DNA of 64,000 nt. Origin: Leifsonia sp. Leaf336 (GTDB taxonomy: Bacteria; Actinomycetota; Actinomycetes; Actinomycetales; Microbacteriaceae). Position 1 is the stretch's first letter. Every line of letters starts with the position of its first letter. A program made the translations under genes and the position numbers. A model generated the notes under the pieces. The model was not told the origin of the DNA and ran no database searches. It worked only from the letters and a program-made list of their open reading frames with translations. Positions 46,686 through 55,173 of the stretch are shown here, piece after piece. The stretch is taken from assembly GCF_001423695.1 (NCBI RefSeq), contig NZ_LMOZ01000001.1, positions 1,374,443-1,438,442 on the forward strand. Direction: 5' to 3'.

Positions 46686-48350
46686 GTGTCGACCCCTTCG
46701 GCCGAGCGGCCGCCGTTCCGTGTCCCGGTCGGAACCGCGGCCAATCCCGTCCTGGAGCAGGATGTGCTCGCGCGGCTGCTCGCCCTCGGCGCCTCCGAGG
46801 AGTTCGCGGTCGGTGACACGCTGTTCCGCGCCGGAGACGACGAGCTCGACTTCTTCGTCATGGAGTCGGGACGAGTGGACATCGTCCGCGAGGCCACGGC
46901 CGACTCGCCCGCGCGCGTCGTCGCCGAGTGGCAGGCGGGTGAGTTCCTCGGCGAGCTGAGCATGCTCACGGGGCAGGCCTCGCTGCTGACGGCGCGGATC
47001 GTGGAGCCCAGCACCGTCCGGCGCATCCCGAATGCCGTCTTCAAGCAGCTGATGTCGAACGACGGGTCGCTGTCCGAGACCCTGCTGGGGGCGTTCCGGG
47101 CCCGGCGCCGCCTGCTGATGGCCGCGGCGGGCCGCACCACCCAGATCTTCGGGACCGAGGGTTCGGCCGGTGCGATGGCACTCCGCCGCTACGCCGCACG
47201 GATGGAGCTGCCGCATCGCTGGAACGACGTCGGGACCGATCGGGGCCGTGCGGCGCTGGAGGCCTCCGGTCACGCGGAGCTGGACCTCCCGATCGTCGTC
47301 GCCCGCGATACCGTCATCGCGGGCGCGACTCCGCTCGCCCTCGCCGAGGCGGTCGGGCTCGCCTACCGCTACCGCGACGGCGACGAGTTCGACCTCGTCG
47401 TCGTGGGCGCAGGGCCGGCCGGACTCGCCGCCGGGATCTACGGCGCATCGGAGGGGCTCTCCACCCTTGTGCTCGACGCGCTCGCCCCGGGCGGCCAGGC
47501 GGCGGCGAGCTCCCGGATCGAGAACTACCTGGGCTTCCCGGCCGGCGTCTCCGGAGGGGAGATCACCGAGCTCGGGCTCGTCCAGGCGCTCAAGTTCGGC
47601 GTGCGGCTCTCGGCCCCTGCGGAGGTCACCGCCCTCGCGCCGTCGCCGGGCGGCCACGAGCTGACCCTGGCCGAGGGGGAGAGCATCCGCGCGAAGGCGA
47701 TCGTGGTCGCGACCGGCGCCCGCTACAGGCGCCTCCCGCTCGACCGCTGGGCGGACTTCGAAGGCGGCAGCATCTTCTTCGCGACCACCGAGCTGGAGGC
47801 GCGCACGGTCGCCGCACGCCCGGCAGTCGTCGTCGGAGGGGCGAACTCGGCGGGCCAGGCCGCCCTGTACCTCGCCGGGCTCGGGAGCGAGGTCGCGCTG
47901 GTCGTACGCGGGCCGGACATCGCGGCCAAGATGTCGGCATACCTGGTCGACCGCGTCGTGTCCCACGAGCGGATCACGGTGCACCCGTCCTCGGACGTGA
48001 CCGCGCTGCACGGCGGCGATCAGCTGGAGGCGGTGACGCTGACGTCGTCGGCGACGGGGGAGCGCGAGCAGCTCGCCGCCGCCGCGCTGTTCTGCTTCGT
48101 CGGCGCCGAACCGCGGGCCTCCTGGCTGAGCGGCGCGGCGGTCGACGGCAGCGGGTTCCTGCTGACCGACGTCGACCTCCCGCCGGGCGAGCCCTCCACC
48201 GGCCGCGGGCCGCTGCCGTTCGAGACGAGCATCGCCGGGGTGTTCGCGGCGGGGGATGTGCGCCACGGTTCGATGAAGCGCATCGCCGCGGCGGTCGGCG
48301 AGGGGGCAAGCGCCGTCGCCTCGGTGCACCGCGCGCTCGCGGCGCACTAG
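46686..48350 (+). CDS. cNMP-binding-like / thioredoxin-reductase-like fusion protein
   Basis: A 554-residue fusion. Residues about 25-125 form a Crp-like cyclic-nucleotide-binding fold ([23 protein letters not shown]), but the usual phosphate-binding Arg is replaced (QASLLTA). Residues about 150-225 look like a thioredoxin-fold module without CxxC. Residues 234-554 are a FAD/NAD(P) reductase of the thioredoxin reductase type (GAGPAG 241-246, [30 protein letters not shown] 384 on, [10 protein letters not shown]). The redox CxxC of true TrxB is replaced by ATTEL (366-370). The family occurs in many bacteria, with unknown electron acceptor. A -10 6 bases before GTG suggests leaderless expression. 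Confidence 0.85.
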   Translation: MSTPSAERPPFRVPVGTAANPVLEQDVLARLLALGASEEFAVGDTLFRAGDDELDFFVMESGRVDIVREATADSPARVVAEWQAGEFLGELSMLTGQASLLTARIVEPSTVRRIPNAVFKQLMSNDGSLSETLLGAFRARRRLLMAAAGRTTQIFGTEGSAGAMALRRYAARMELPHRWNDVGTDRGRAALEASGHAELDLPIVVARDTVIAGATPLALAEAVGLAYRYRDGDEFDLVVVGAGPAGLAAGIYGASEGLSTLVLDALAPGGQAAASSRIENYLGFPAGVSGGEITELGLVQALKFGVRLSAPAEVTALAPSPGGHELTLAEGESIRAKAIVVATGARYRRLPLDRWADFEGGSIFFATTELEARTVAARPAVVVGGANSAGQAALYLAGLGSEVALVVRGPDIAAKMSAYLVDRVVSHERITVHPSSDVTALHGGDQLEAVTLTSSATGEREQLAAAALFCFVGAEPRASWLSGAAVDGSGFLLTDVDLPPGEPSTGRGPLPFETSIAGVFAAGDVRHGSMKRIAAAVGEGASAVASVHRALAAH

Positions 48351-48433
48351 CTCTCATTCGCGTACGGGCCTCCGGCCCTCGGACCTCCGACCCTCCGACG
48401 CCGTCGCCTTCGGGCCGGCCCCGGCCGAGGCAT

Positions 48434-48439
48434 TATTAT
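48434..48439 (+). promoter_or_regulatory. -10 of yebC promoter
   Basis: TATTAT, 33 bases before the yebC start, is the best -10 in the 122-base gap. No clear -35 is visible. Confidence 0.4.
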
Positions 48440-48472
48440 GGACAGGTTCAACGGCAATTCGAGGGAGCACCA

Positions 48473-49234
48473 GTGTCCGGGCATTCCAAGTGGGCAACGA
48501 CCAAGCACAAGAAGGCGGTCATCGACGCCCGTCGCGCCAAGTCGTTCGCGAAGCTCATCAAGAACATCGAAGTGGCGGCCAAGACCGGCGGCGCCGACCT
48601 TTCCGGCAACCCGACCCTGGTCGACGCGGTGCAGAAGGCCAAGAAGACCTCGGTCCCCAACGACAACATCGACCGCGCCATCAAGCGCGGCGCCGGCCTC
48701 ACCGGTGAGTCCATCGACTACTCGACCATCATGTACGAGGGCTACGGTCCCGGCGGCGTCGCCCTCCTGATCGAGTGCCTCACCGAGAACAAGAACCGCG
48801 CGGCCGCTGAAGTGCGCACTGCGATGACCCGCAACGGCGGCACCATGGCCGACCCGGGCAGCGTCGCGTACAACTTCCACCGCAAGGGCGTCATCGTGGT
48901 GCCGCACGCCGACGGTGTCGACGAAGACGCCGTGCTGTCTGCGGTGCTCGACGCCGGCGCCGAGGAGGTCACCGACCGCGGCGAGAGCTTCGAGGTGCTG
49001 ACCGAGGCGACCGACCTCGTCGCCGCCCGTTCGGCGCTCCAAGACGCGGGGATCGACTACGACTCGGCCGACGCCGAGTTCGTGGCCACGGTCAACGTGG
49101 AGGCCGATGTCGAGGTGGCGCGCAAGGTGTTCCGCCTGATCGACGCCCTCGAAGACTCCGACGACGTGCAGAACGTCTACACGAACCTCGACATCACCCC
49201 CGAGGTGCAGGCGCAGCTCGAAGACGACGAGTAA
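48473..49234 (+). CDS. yebC: YebC/PmpR family protein
   Basis: A 253-residue member of the YebC/TACO1 family ([22 protein letters not shown] start, [33 protein letters not shown]). Members act as transcriptional regulators or, as shown for several, relieve ribosome stalling at proline-rich stretches. GGGAG precedes the GTG. It heads the conserved yebC-ruvC-ruvA-ruvB array, with 9 bases to ruvC. Confidence 0.95.
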   Translation: MSGHSKWATTKHKKAVIDARRAKSFAKLIKNIEVAAKTGGADLSGNPTLVDAVQKAKKTSVPNDNIDRAIKRGAGLTGESIDYSTIMYEGYGPGGVALLIECLTENKNRAAAEVRTAMTRNGGTMADPGSVAYNFHRKGVIVVPHADGVDEDAVLSAVLDAGAEEVTDRGESFEVLTEATDLVAARSALQDAGIDYDSADAEFVATVNVEADVEVARKVFRLIDALEDSDDVQNVYTNLDITPEVQAQLEDDE

Positions 49235-49243
49235 GGCGACGCG

Positions 49244-49849
49244 ATGACGATCCGGGTTCTCGGCATCGACCCGGGTCTGACGCGCTGCGGCGTCGGCGTC
49301 GTCGATGTGCGCCCCGACCGCCGCGCGACGCTGGTGGAGGTCACGGTCATCCGCACGCCGGCGGACATGCCGCTCGAGAAGCGGCTGCTCGCGGTGGGCG
49401 CGGGCATCGACGCATTGCTCGACGAGCATCGGCCGGAGGTCGTCGCCATCGAGCGCGTCTTCGCCCAGCACAACCTCCGGACTGTGATGGGCGTGGCCCA
49501 GGTCAGCGGTGTGGCACTGCACTCTGCCGCGCGTCGGGGCCTCCCCGTCGCCCTGCACACGCCGAGCGAAGTGAAGGCCGCCATCACCGGCTACGGCTCC
49601 GCCGACAAGCGGCAGGTGCAGGCGATGGTCGCGCGCATCCTCGGATTGGCGGAGGCGCCCAAGCCGGCCGACGCCGCAGACGCTCTCGCCATCGCCATCT
49701 GTCACGCATGGCGCGGCTCGCCGATGGCCGACACCCCCAGGGGCCCCGGTTCGGAGCCTGCATCTGCGCAGACTCCCGCCCAGGCGGCATGGCGCGCCGC
49801 CGAGCGCTCCGCTCGTGCGTCGGCGGTGCCCCGTAGGCTAGCCAGGTGA
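49244..49849 (+). CDS. ruvC: Holliday junction resolvase RuvC
   Basis: A 201-residue endonuclease that cleaves Holliday junctions. The RNase-H-like core has the first catalytic Asp in [11 protein letters not shown], a Glu in AIERVF and the C-terminal [12 protein letters not shown] acids. A variable alanine-rich tail of about 30 residues follows. Its stop shares four bases with the ruvA start. Confidence 0.96.
   Translation: MTIRVLGIDPGLTRCGVGVVDVRPDRRATLVEVTVIRTPADMPLEKRLLAVGAGIDALLDEHRPEVVAIERVFAQHNLRTVMGVAQVSGVALHSAARRGLPVALHTPSEVKAAITGYGSADKRQVQAMVARILGLAEAPKPADAADALAIAICHAWRGSPMADTPRGPGSEPASAQTPAQAAWRAAERSARASAVPRRLAR
49834..49839 (+). promoter_or_regulatory. internal -10 element before ruvA
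   Basis: TAGGCT ends 6 bases before the ruvA GTG, inside the ruvC end. It may give a leaderless ruvAB transcript in addition to the yebC transcript. Confidence 0.35.
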
Positions 49850-50481
49850 TCTCCTCCCTCCGCGGTACCGTTCTCTCTGCGATCGGCGGTTCCGCAGTGA
49901 TCGAGGTGGGAGGCGTCGGCTTCGCCGTGCAGCTCACCCCCGACCACGTGCTGTCCCTGCGCGTCGGTGAGGAGGCGTTCGTCCACACCTCGCTGATCGT
50001 CCGCGAAGACGCCCTCCAGCTCTTCGGCTTCGCCGACCTCGAGCAGCTGCAGGTCTTCGAACTGCTCAACGGCGTCTCGGGCGTCGGCCCGAAGTCGGCG
50101 ATCGGCGTCCTGTCGGTGCTCAGCCCCGATCAGGTGGCCGACGCCGTGGCGGCCGACGACGACGCGCCGTTCCGCAAGGTGTCAGGTATCGGGCCCAAGA
50201 CCGCCAAGCTCATCGTCGTCTCCCTGACAGGCAAGCTCGCGGCCGCCCGCCGCGCACCGGCACGCGCCGTCAAGGCCGGAGGTCGGCCCTCCGCCGTCCC
50301 CGACAGTGTGCTCGTCGCACTGGTCGGTCTCGGCTGGCCTGAGAAGGTCGCGGCGGAGGCCGTCGCCGACGTCGTGGCCGAGACGGATGAGGGTGCGCGC
50401 GACTCTGTGCAGACGCTGCTGCGGCTGACGCTCGCCCGGCTCGGCCCGGCCGCCACGGCTCCGAAGGGCGCCAGCCGATGA
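49846..50481 (+). CDS. ruvA: Holliday junction DNA helicase subunit RuvA
   Basis: A 211-residue junction-binding protein. An N-terminal OB fold ([14 protein letters not shown]) is followed by two helix-hairpin-helix motifs ([12 protein letters not shown] and [12 protein letters not shown]) and a C-terminal RuvB-contacting domain ([16 protein letters not shown]). The start overlaps ruvC and the stop overlaps ruvB (ATGA), so the three are coupled. Confidence 0.96.
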   Translation: MISSLRGTVLSAIGGSAVIEVGGVGFAVQLTPDHVLSLRVGEEAFVHTSLIVREDALQLFGFADLEQLQVFELLNGVSGVGPKSAIGVLSVLSPDQVADAVAADDDAPFRKVSGIGPKTAKLIVVSLTGKLAAARRAPARAVKAGGRPSAVPDSVLVALVGLGWPEKVAAEAVADVVAETDEGARDSVQTLLRLTLARLGPAATAPKGASR

Positions 50482-51515
50482 GCGACGACCTGACCGCCCC
50501 CGAGCTGGAATCCGAGTCGGAGCTCGCGTTCGAAGGTGCTCTCCGCCCGCGTACGCTGTCGGAGTTCGTCGGCCAGGCCAAAGTCCGCGGCCAGTTGCAG
50601 CTGCTGCTGACGGCCGCGAAGATGCAGGAGCGCACGGCCGACCACATCCTGCTCGCCGGGCCTCCCGGGCTCGGCAAGACGACCCTCGCGATGATCGTCG
50701 CGCACGAGAGCGAGCGGCCGCTGCGCCTCTCGAGCGGTCCGGCGATCCAGCACGCGGGCGATCTCGCCGCTCTGCTCTCGTCGCTGACCCCGGGGGAGGT
50801 GCTCTTCATCGACGAGATCCACCGCATGGCGCGCTCCGCGGAAGAGATGCTCTACCTGGCGATGGAGGACTACCGCATCGACATCATGGTCGGCAAGGGC
50901 GCAGGCGCCACTTCCATCCCGCTCGACCTCGCGCCGTTCACGCTCGTCGGCGCCACCACCCGCTCCGGGCTGCTGCCCAATCCGCTGCGCGACCGCTTCG
51001 GCTTCACGGCGCACCTCGAGTTCTACGACGAGGGCGAACTGACGCAGGTGCTCTCGCGGGCCGCCGTGATGCTGGAGTTCGAGATCGACCGGGAGGCCCT
51101 CGCCGAGATCGCCGGCCGCTGCCGCGGGACTCCGCGTATCGCCAACCGTCTGCTGCGCCGCGTTCGCGACTACGCCCTCGTCCACGGGCGCCGCGCCGAC
51201 CTGGATGCCGTGCGAGCCGCCCTCGAGCTCTACGACGTCGACGCGCTCGGCCTCGACCGTCTCGACCGAGCCGTGCTGCACGCGATTCTGGAGCGTTTCG
51301 ACGGAGGACCGGTCGGGTTGAACACCCTCGCCGTCTCGGTCGGAGAAGAGGCGGAGACCATCGAGTCGGTCGTCGAGCCGTTCCTGGTGCGTATCGGGCT
51401 GCTGTCGCGCACGCCGCGCGGGCGCGTCGCCACACCGGCGGCCTGGCGCCACTTCGGGCTATCCAGCCCGCAGCAGGGGCACTCACAGCAACCGTCCCTG
51501 ATGGATGACCTATAA
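50478..51515 (+). CDS. ruvB: Holliday junction DNA helicase subunit RuvB
   Basis: A 345-residue AAA+ motor for branch migration. Walker A is [10 protein letters not shown], Walker B is LFIDEIHRM, sensor 1 lies in [18 protein letters not shown] with the Arg finger, and a winged-helix DNA-binding domain is C-terminal. The ATG overlaps the ruvA stop. A TATAAT spans the stop codon at 51511-51516 and may serve the next gene. Confidence 0.97.
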   Translation: MSDDLTAPELESESELAFEGALRPRTLSEFVGQAKVRGQLQLLLTAAKMQERTADHILLAGPPGLGKTTLAMIVAHESERPLRLSSGPAIQHAGDLAALLSSLTPGEVLFIDEIHRMARSAEEMLYLAMEDYRIDIMVGKGAGATSIPLDLAPFTLVGATTRSGLLPNPLRDRFGFTAHLEFYDEGELTQVLSRAAVMLEFEIDREALAEIAGRCRGTPRIANRLLRRVRDYALVHGRRADLDAVRAALELYDVDALGLDRLDRAVLHAILERFDGGPVGLNTLAVSVGEEAETIESVVEPFLVRIGLLSRTPRGRVATPAAWRHFGLSSPQQGHSQQPSLMDDL

Positions 51516-51516
51516 T
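51511..51516 (+). promoter_or_regulatory. possible -10 of yajC promoter
   Basis: A perfect TATAAT overlaps the ruvB stop, 57 bases before yajC. The -35 is weak. Confidence 0.35.
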
Positions 51517-51572
51517 TCAAGCTGGCCACTCGCCTACCCCCCTTGACTTAACCGGAAGGTTCGGCAGACTTC

Positions 51573-51980
51573 ATGCCCATTGATCCGTTGACCATTGTGA
51601 TGGTCGTCATTTTGGCGGCCCTCGTGTTCTTCATGTTCCGCAACAGCCGCAAGCGGCAGAAGGAGCAGGCGGAGACGCGTTCGAAGATGGTGCCTGGCGC
51701 CGAGGTCATGACCAACTTCGGGCTCTACGGCACTCTGCTGTCCGTCGACGACGACGACAACACCGCGCTCATCGAGACCAGCCCCGGCCACGTCGTGAAG
51801 GTGCACCGCCAGGTGCTCGCCCGCGTCGTGGAGCCCAAGACCCCGGAGCTCGACGACACCGAGGTCGCCGGCCCCGAGCTCAACCAGGATCACGCGATCA
51901 CGGTCGAGCCGTCGGAGCCGGAGTTCGGCGAGCGGATCGACGACGCGCCGAAGAAGCCCGGCGCCAAGAGCGACGACTGA
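51573..51980 (+). CDS. yajC: preprotein translocase subunit YajC
   Basis: A 135-residue Sec accessory subunit. One N-terminal helix (IDPLTIVMVVILAALVFFMF) is followed by the typical RNSRKRQKEQ basic stretch and the ML/VPGAEVMTNFGLYGTL motif. The C-terminus is acidic and Pro-rich. It precedes secD and secF in the order usual for the SecDF-YajC complex. Confidence 0.93.
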   Translation: MPIDPLTIVMVVILAALVFFMFRNSRKRQKEQAETRSKMVPGAEVMTNFGLYGTLLSVDDDDNTALIETSPGHVVKVHRQVLARVVEPKTPELDDTEVAGPELNQDHAITVEPSEPEFGERIDDAPKKPGAKSDD

Positions 51981-51995
51981 TAGCATCCCTGTGCT

Positions 51996-52018
51996 CCGCG
52001 CGCCGAGAGGGTGCGCGG
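51996..52018 (+). other. hairpin between yajC and secD
   Basis: CCGCGCGCC-GAGAG-GGTGCGCGG forms a 9-bp stem with one G-U pair, 27 bases before the secD start. Without a U-tract it may be an attenuator or mRNA processing element. Confidence 0.4.
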
Positions 52019-52045
52019 ATCGCTCGTAGAAAGCTGAGTTCCTAG

Positions 52046-53785
52046 GTGGCAAAGTCGACCCCGGTCAAAAAAGCCTGGCGTTCGCTGACGTGGCTCGGCG
52101 TCATCGTGGTGGTCCTTCTCGGGACCCTCACGGCCGGCGTCCTGTTCAGCAATGCGACGTGGCTGCCCAAGCTCGCGCTCGACCTCGAGGGCGGCACCCA
52201 GATCATCCTCGCCCCGCAGGTCGAGAACGGTCAGACGGTGCAGCAGCAGCAGCTCGACCAGGCGGTCTCGATCATCCGTCAGCGCATCGACGCGTCGGGT
52301 GTGTCCGAGGCGCAGATCTCCACCGAGGGATCGCGGAACATCGTCGTTTCGCTTCCGGGCAAGCCGGACCAGCAGACGCTCGACCGTGTCAAGGCGAGTG
52401 CTCGCCTCGACTTCCGCCCGGTTCTGCAGACCAGCGGTCCGACCAACGAGGTCGTGGGCGCCGACGGCAAGTCGACACCGGCCCCGAGCCCCGCGCCCGG
52501 CCTCCAGTCGACCCCCTCGACCAAGCCGACGAACGGCAGCGACCTCGCCTGGGTGACGCCCGAGCTGCAGGCGCAGTTCGATGCGTACGACTGCTCCGCC
52601 AACAAGAACAAAGACCTGAGCGCCGCTCCGACCGACAAGCCGCTGATCACCTGTGACGACGGCAACACGGTCAAGTACCTGCTCGGACCGGTCGAGGTCA
52701 AGGGTCAGAACATCTCCGACGCGAGCGCCGCCATCATGCAGAGCTCGCAAGGCGTGACGACGGGCCAGTGGGCCGTCAACATCGTCTTCGACAGCACCGG
52801 TACCAAGCAGTTCGCCGACGTCACGACCCGTCTCATCGGCCTCCAGGGTGCGCAGAACCAGTTCGCGATCGTCCTCGACGGCCGCGTGATCTCGGCTCCG
52901 ACCACGCAGGCCGCCATCACCGACGGCAAGCCGCAGATCTCGGGCAACTTCACCGAGCAGAGCGCGAAGGCGCTCGCCGACCAGCTGAAATTCGGCGCGC
53001 TGCCCTTCAGCTTCAAGGTGCAGAGCCAGGACAACATCTCGGCGACGCTCGGAACCTCGCAGCTCATCAGCGGCCTGATAGCCGGTCTGATCGGTCTGAT
53101 CCTCGTCGCGATCTACACGTTCTTCCAGTACCGCCTGCTCGGTCTGGTCACGATCTTCTCGCTCGTGGTCGCCGGCGCGCTCACCTGGCTGACGATCTCG
53201 CTGCTGTCGTGGCACTACGACTACCGGCTCTCGCTCGCGGGCGTCGCCGGCCTCATCGTGGCCATCGGTTTCACCGCGGACTCCTTCATCGTCTACTTCG
53301 AGCGAATACGAGACGAGCTGCGCGATGGGCGCAGTCTCGAATCGGCTGTGGAGGCCGGCTGGGGCCGCGCACGACGCACGATCTACGCGTCCAAGGCCAC
53401 CAACCTCCTCGCGGCCGTCGTGCTCTACGTGCTCGCGGCGGCGAACGTCCGCGGCTTCGCGTTCACCCTCGGTCTCACGACGATCATCGACGTGATCGTG
53501 GTGCTGCTGTTCACCCACCCGACGTTGCAGCTGCTCGCGAAGACCCGCTTCTTCAGCAGCGGCCACCCGCTGTCGGGACTCGACCCCGACGCTCTCGGTG
53601 CGGTGTACCGTGGCGCGGCCCGCTTCCGTACTCCGGCGCCGGCCTCGGTCCCGGCCGGCAAGGCCGCGCGCAGCAGCGGCGAGGCCGCTCGCCGCCAGAC
53701 GATCGCCGAGCGCAAGGCGGCGGAGCTCGCCTCCGCCTCGACCTCCTCGTCGTCGGATCGCTCGTCCGAGGGGAAGGACAACTGA
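52046..53785 (+). CDS. secD: protein translocase subunit SecD
   Basis: A 579-residue proton-driven Sec accessory protein. An N-terminal helix is followed by the large periplasmic-side P1 domain, with the ALDLEGGTQIIL start motif (D1) and a Pro/Ser/Thr-rich insertion near residues 140-170. Five further helices in the C-terminal half carry GLIGLILVAIYTFFQYRLLG and GFTADSFIVYFERIRDE (D4-D5). The C-terminal tail is Ala/Ser-rich. The ribosome site is weak. The TGA overlaps the secF ATG by one base. Confidence 0.95.
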   Translation: MAKSTPVKKAWRSLTWLGVIVVVLLGTLTAGVLFSNATWLPKLALDLEGGTQIILAPQVENGQTVQQQQLDQAVSIIRQRIDASGVSEAQISTEGSRNIVVSLPGKPDQQTLDRVKASARLDFRPVLQTSGPTNEVVGADGKSTPAPSPAPGLQSTPSTKPTNGSDLAWVTPELQAQFDAYDCSANKNKDLSAAPTDKPLITCDDGNTVKYLLGPVEVKGQNISDASAAIMQSSQGVTTGQWAVNIVFDSTGTKQFADVTTRLIGLQGAQNQFAIVLDGRVISAPTTQAAITDGKPQISGNFTEQSAKALADQLKFGALPFSFKVQSQDNISATLGTSQLISGLIAGLIGLILVAIYTFFQYRLLGLVTIFSLVVAGALTWLTISLLSWHYDYRLSLAGVAGLIVAIGFTADSFIVYFERIRDELRDGRSLESAVEAGWGRARRTIYASKATNLLAAVVLYVLAAANVRGFAFTLGLTTIIDVIVVLLFTHPTLQLLAKTRFFSSGHPLSGLDPDALGAVYRGAARFRTPAPASVPAGKAARSSGEAARRQTIAERKAAELASASTSSSSDRSSEGKDN

Positions 53786-54801
53786 TGGCCAGCCGTCTCA
53801 CCAAGTTCGGAAACGACCTCTACACCGGTGCCCGTTCGTTCGACTTCGTCGGCAAGCGCAAGATCTGGTACTCCATCGCGATCGTCATGGTCGCGCTCTC
53901 GATCCTGGTCCCGGTCGTCAAGGGCGGGTTCAACTTCTCGATCGAGTTCCGCGGCGGGTCGCAGTTCCTGATCAGCGATGTGCAGAGCACCGATACGTCG
54001 AAGGCGCAGGGCGCCGTGCAGAGCGTGGTCCCCAACGCCGTCTCGCACGTGAGCGTCGTCGGCAGCAACGCCATCCAGGTGCAGACCGATCAGCTCTCGG
54101 AGAGCCAGACCAAGGCCGTCGGCGACGCGCTCGCGAAGACGTACGGCGTCTCCTCGTCCGAGGTCTCGTCGACCTTCATCGGCCCGTCGTGGGGCGCGGA
54201 TGTGACGCAGCAGACCATTCAGGGTCTGATCGTCTTCCTCCTCCTCGCCTTCATCGCGATGGCGCTGTACTTCCGAACGTGGAAGATGTCGGCGTCGGCC
54301 ATCGTCTCGCTGTTCCACGACCTCATCGTCACGGCCGGCATCTACGCCCTCGTCGGTTTCGAGATCTCGCCGGCGACGATGATCGGCTTCCTGACCATCC
54401 TCGGCTACTCGCTCTACGACACCGTTGTGGTGTTCGACAAGATCCGCGAGAACACCAAGGAGGAGCTGGAGCTCACACGGAGGACCTTCCCGGAGGCCGT
54501 CAACCTCGCGGTCAACCAGACGCTGGTCCGCTCGATCAACACCGCGGTCGTCGCGGTGCTGCCGGTCGCATCGATCCTCTTCATCGGCGCCTACGCGTTC
54601 GGTGCGGCGACGCTGCGCGACATCTCGCTCGCGCTGCTCATCGGCATCATCGTGGGCACGTACTCGACGATCTTCCTCGCTGCCCCGATGTACTCGCAGT
54701 TCCGTGAGGGCGAGGCGGCGATCAAGAAGCACGACCAGAAGGTCCGCTCGCTCCGTCCCAAGGCCACCGTCGCCGCTGTCGAGCCGGTCTCGGCGGAATA
54801 G
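53785..54801 (+). CDS. secF: protein translocase subunit SecF
   Basis: A 338-residue partner of SecD with six helices. The motif FNFSIEFRGGSQF follows the first helix, and LTILGYSLYDTVVVFDKIREN with NQTLVRSINTAVVAVLPV marks the transmembrane core. The ATG at 53785 is the overlap start (ATGA) with secD, giving the usual family length. Confidence 0.95.
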   Translation: MASRLTKFGNDLYTGARSFDFVGKRKIWYSIAIVMVALSILVPVVKGGFNFSIEFRGGSQFLISDVQSTDTSKAQGAVQSVVPNAVSHVSVVGSNAIQVQTDQLSESQTKAVGDALAKTYGVSSSEVSSTFIGPSWGADVTQQTIQGLIVFLLLAFIAMALYFRTWKMSASAIVSLFHDLIVTAGIYALVGFEISPATMIGFLTILGYSLYDTVVVFDKIRENTKEELELTRRTFPEAVNLAVNQTLVRSINTAVVAVLPVASILFIGAYAFGAATLRDISLALLIGIIVGTYSTIFLAAPMYSQFREGEAAIKKHDQKVRSLRPKATVAAVEPVSAE

Positions 54802-54810
54802 CGGGGACGA

Positions 54811-55152
54811 GTGAGCGGTTTCTACCTGTCGGACGACGAAGTGAGCGCCACGCGTGCGCGCGAGCTCATCGACTCCGGAGCGGCGTGGCTGCTCGATGTC
54901 CGAGAGGTGGACGAGTGGGAGGCCGGTCATGCGCCGGAGGCCCACCACATCCCGCTCGGCGAACTCGGGTACCGGCAGCATGAGCTTCCGGACGACGCTC
55001 AGATCCTGGTGATCTGCCACAGCGGCGCCCGGTCGCGGATGGTGACGGACGCGCTGCTGCAGGCGAACTATGCGGCCGCGAACGTCACCGGCGGGATGCT
55101 TGCCTGGCAGGCTTCCGGGGGCGCGCTGTCCGGGCCGGACCACCGGCCATAA
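54811..55152 (+). CDS. rhodanese-like domain protein
   Basis: A 113-residue single rhodanese domain. The active loop CHSGARS carries the persulfide Cys; LLDVREVDEWEAGHAPEAHHIPLGEL is the typical N-terminal half. It is cytoplasmic, with sulfurtransferase or thiol-related activity, partner unknown. It lies 9 bases after secF and 21 before rel, the position where mycobacteria have apt, so it is probably cotranscribed. Confidence 0.9.
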   Translation: MSGFYLSDDEVSATRARELIDSGAAWLLDVREVDEWEAGHAPEAHHIPLGELGYRQHELPDDAQILVICHSGARSRMVTDALLQANYAAANVTGGMLAWQASGGALSGPDHRP

Positions 55153-55173
55153 TGGACGAGAGGAGGCGCGCAC

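Noticed and set aside
45978-48347. A long antisense frame opposite pdxT and the reductase fusion
   Set aside because: Composition is typical of a shadow frame and the plus-strand genes have intact catalytic motifs.
48361-48420. GC-rich short repeats (CTCCGRCC-like) before yebC as a regulatory array
   Set aside because: The copies are imperfect, very short and consistent with base composition.
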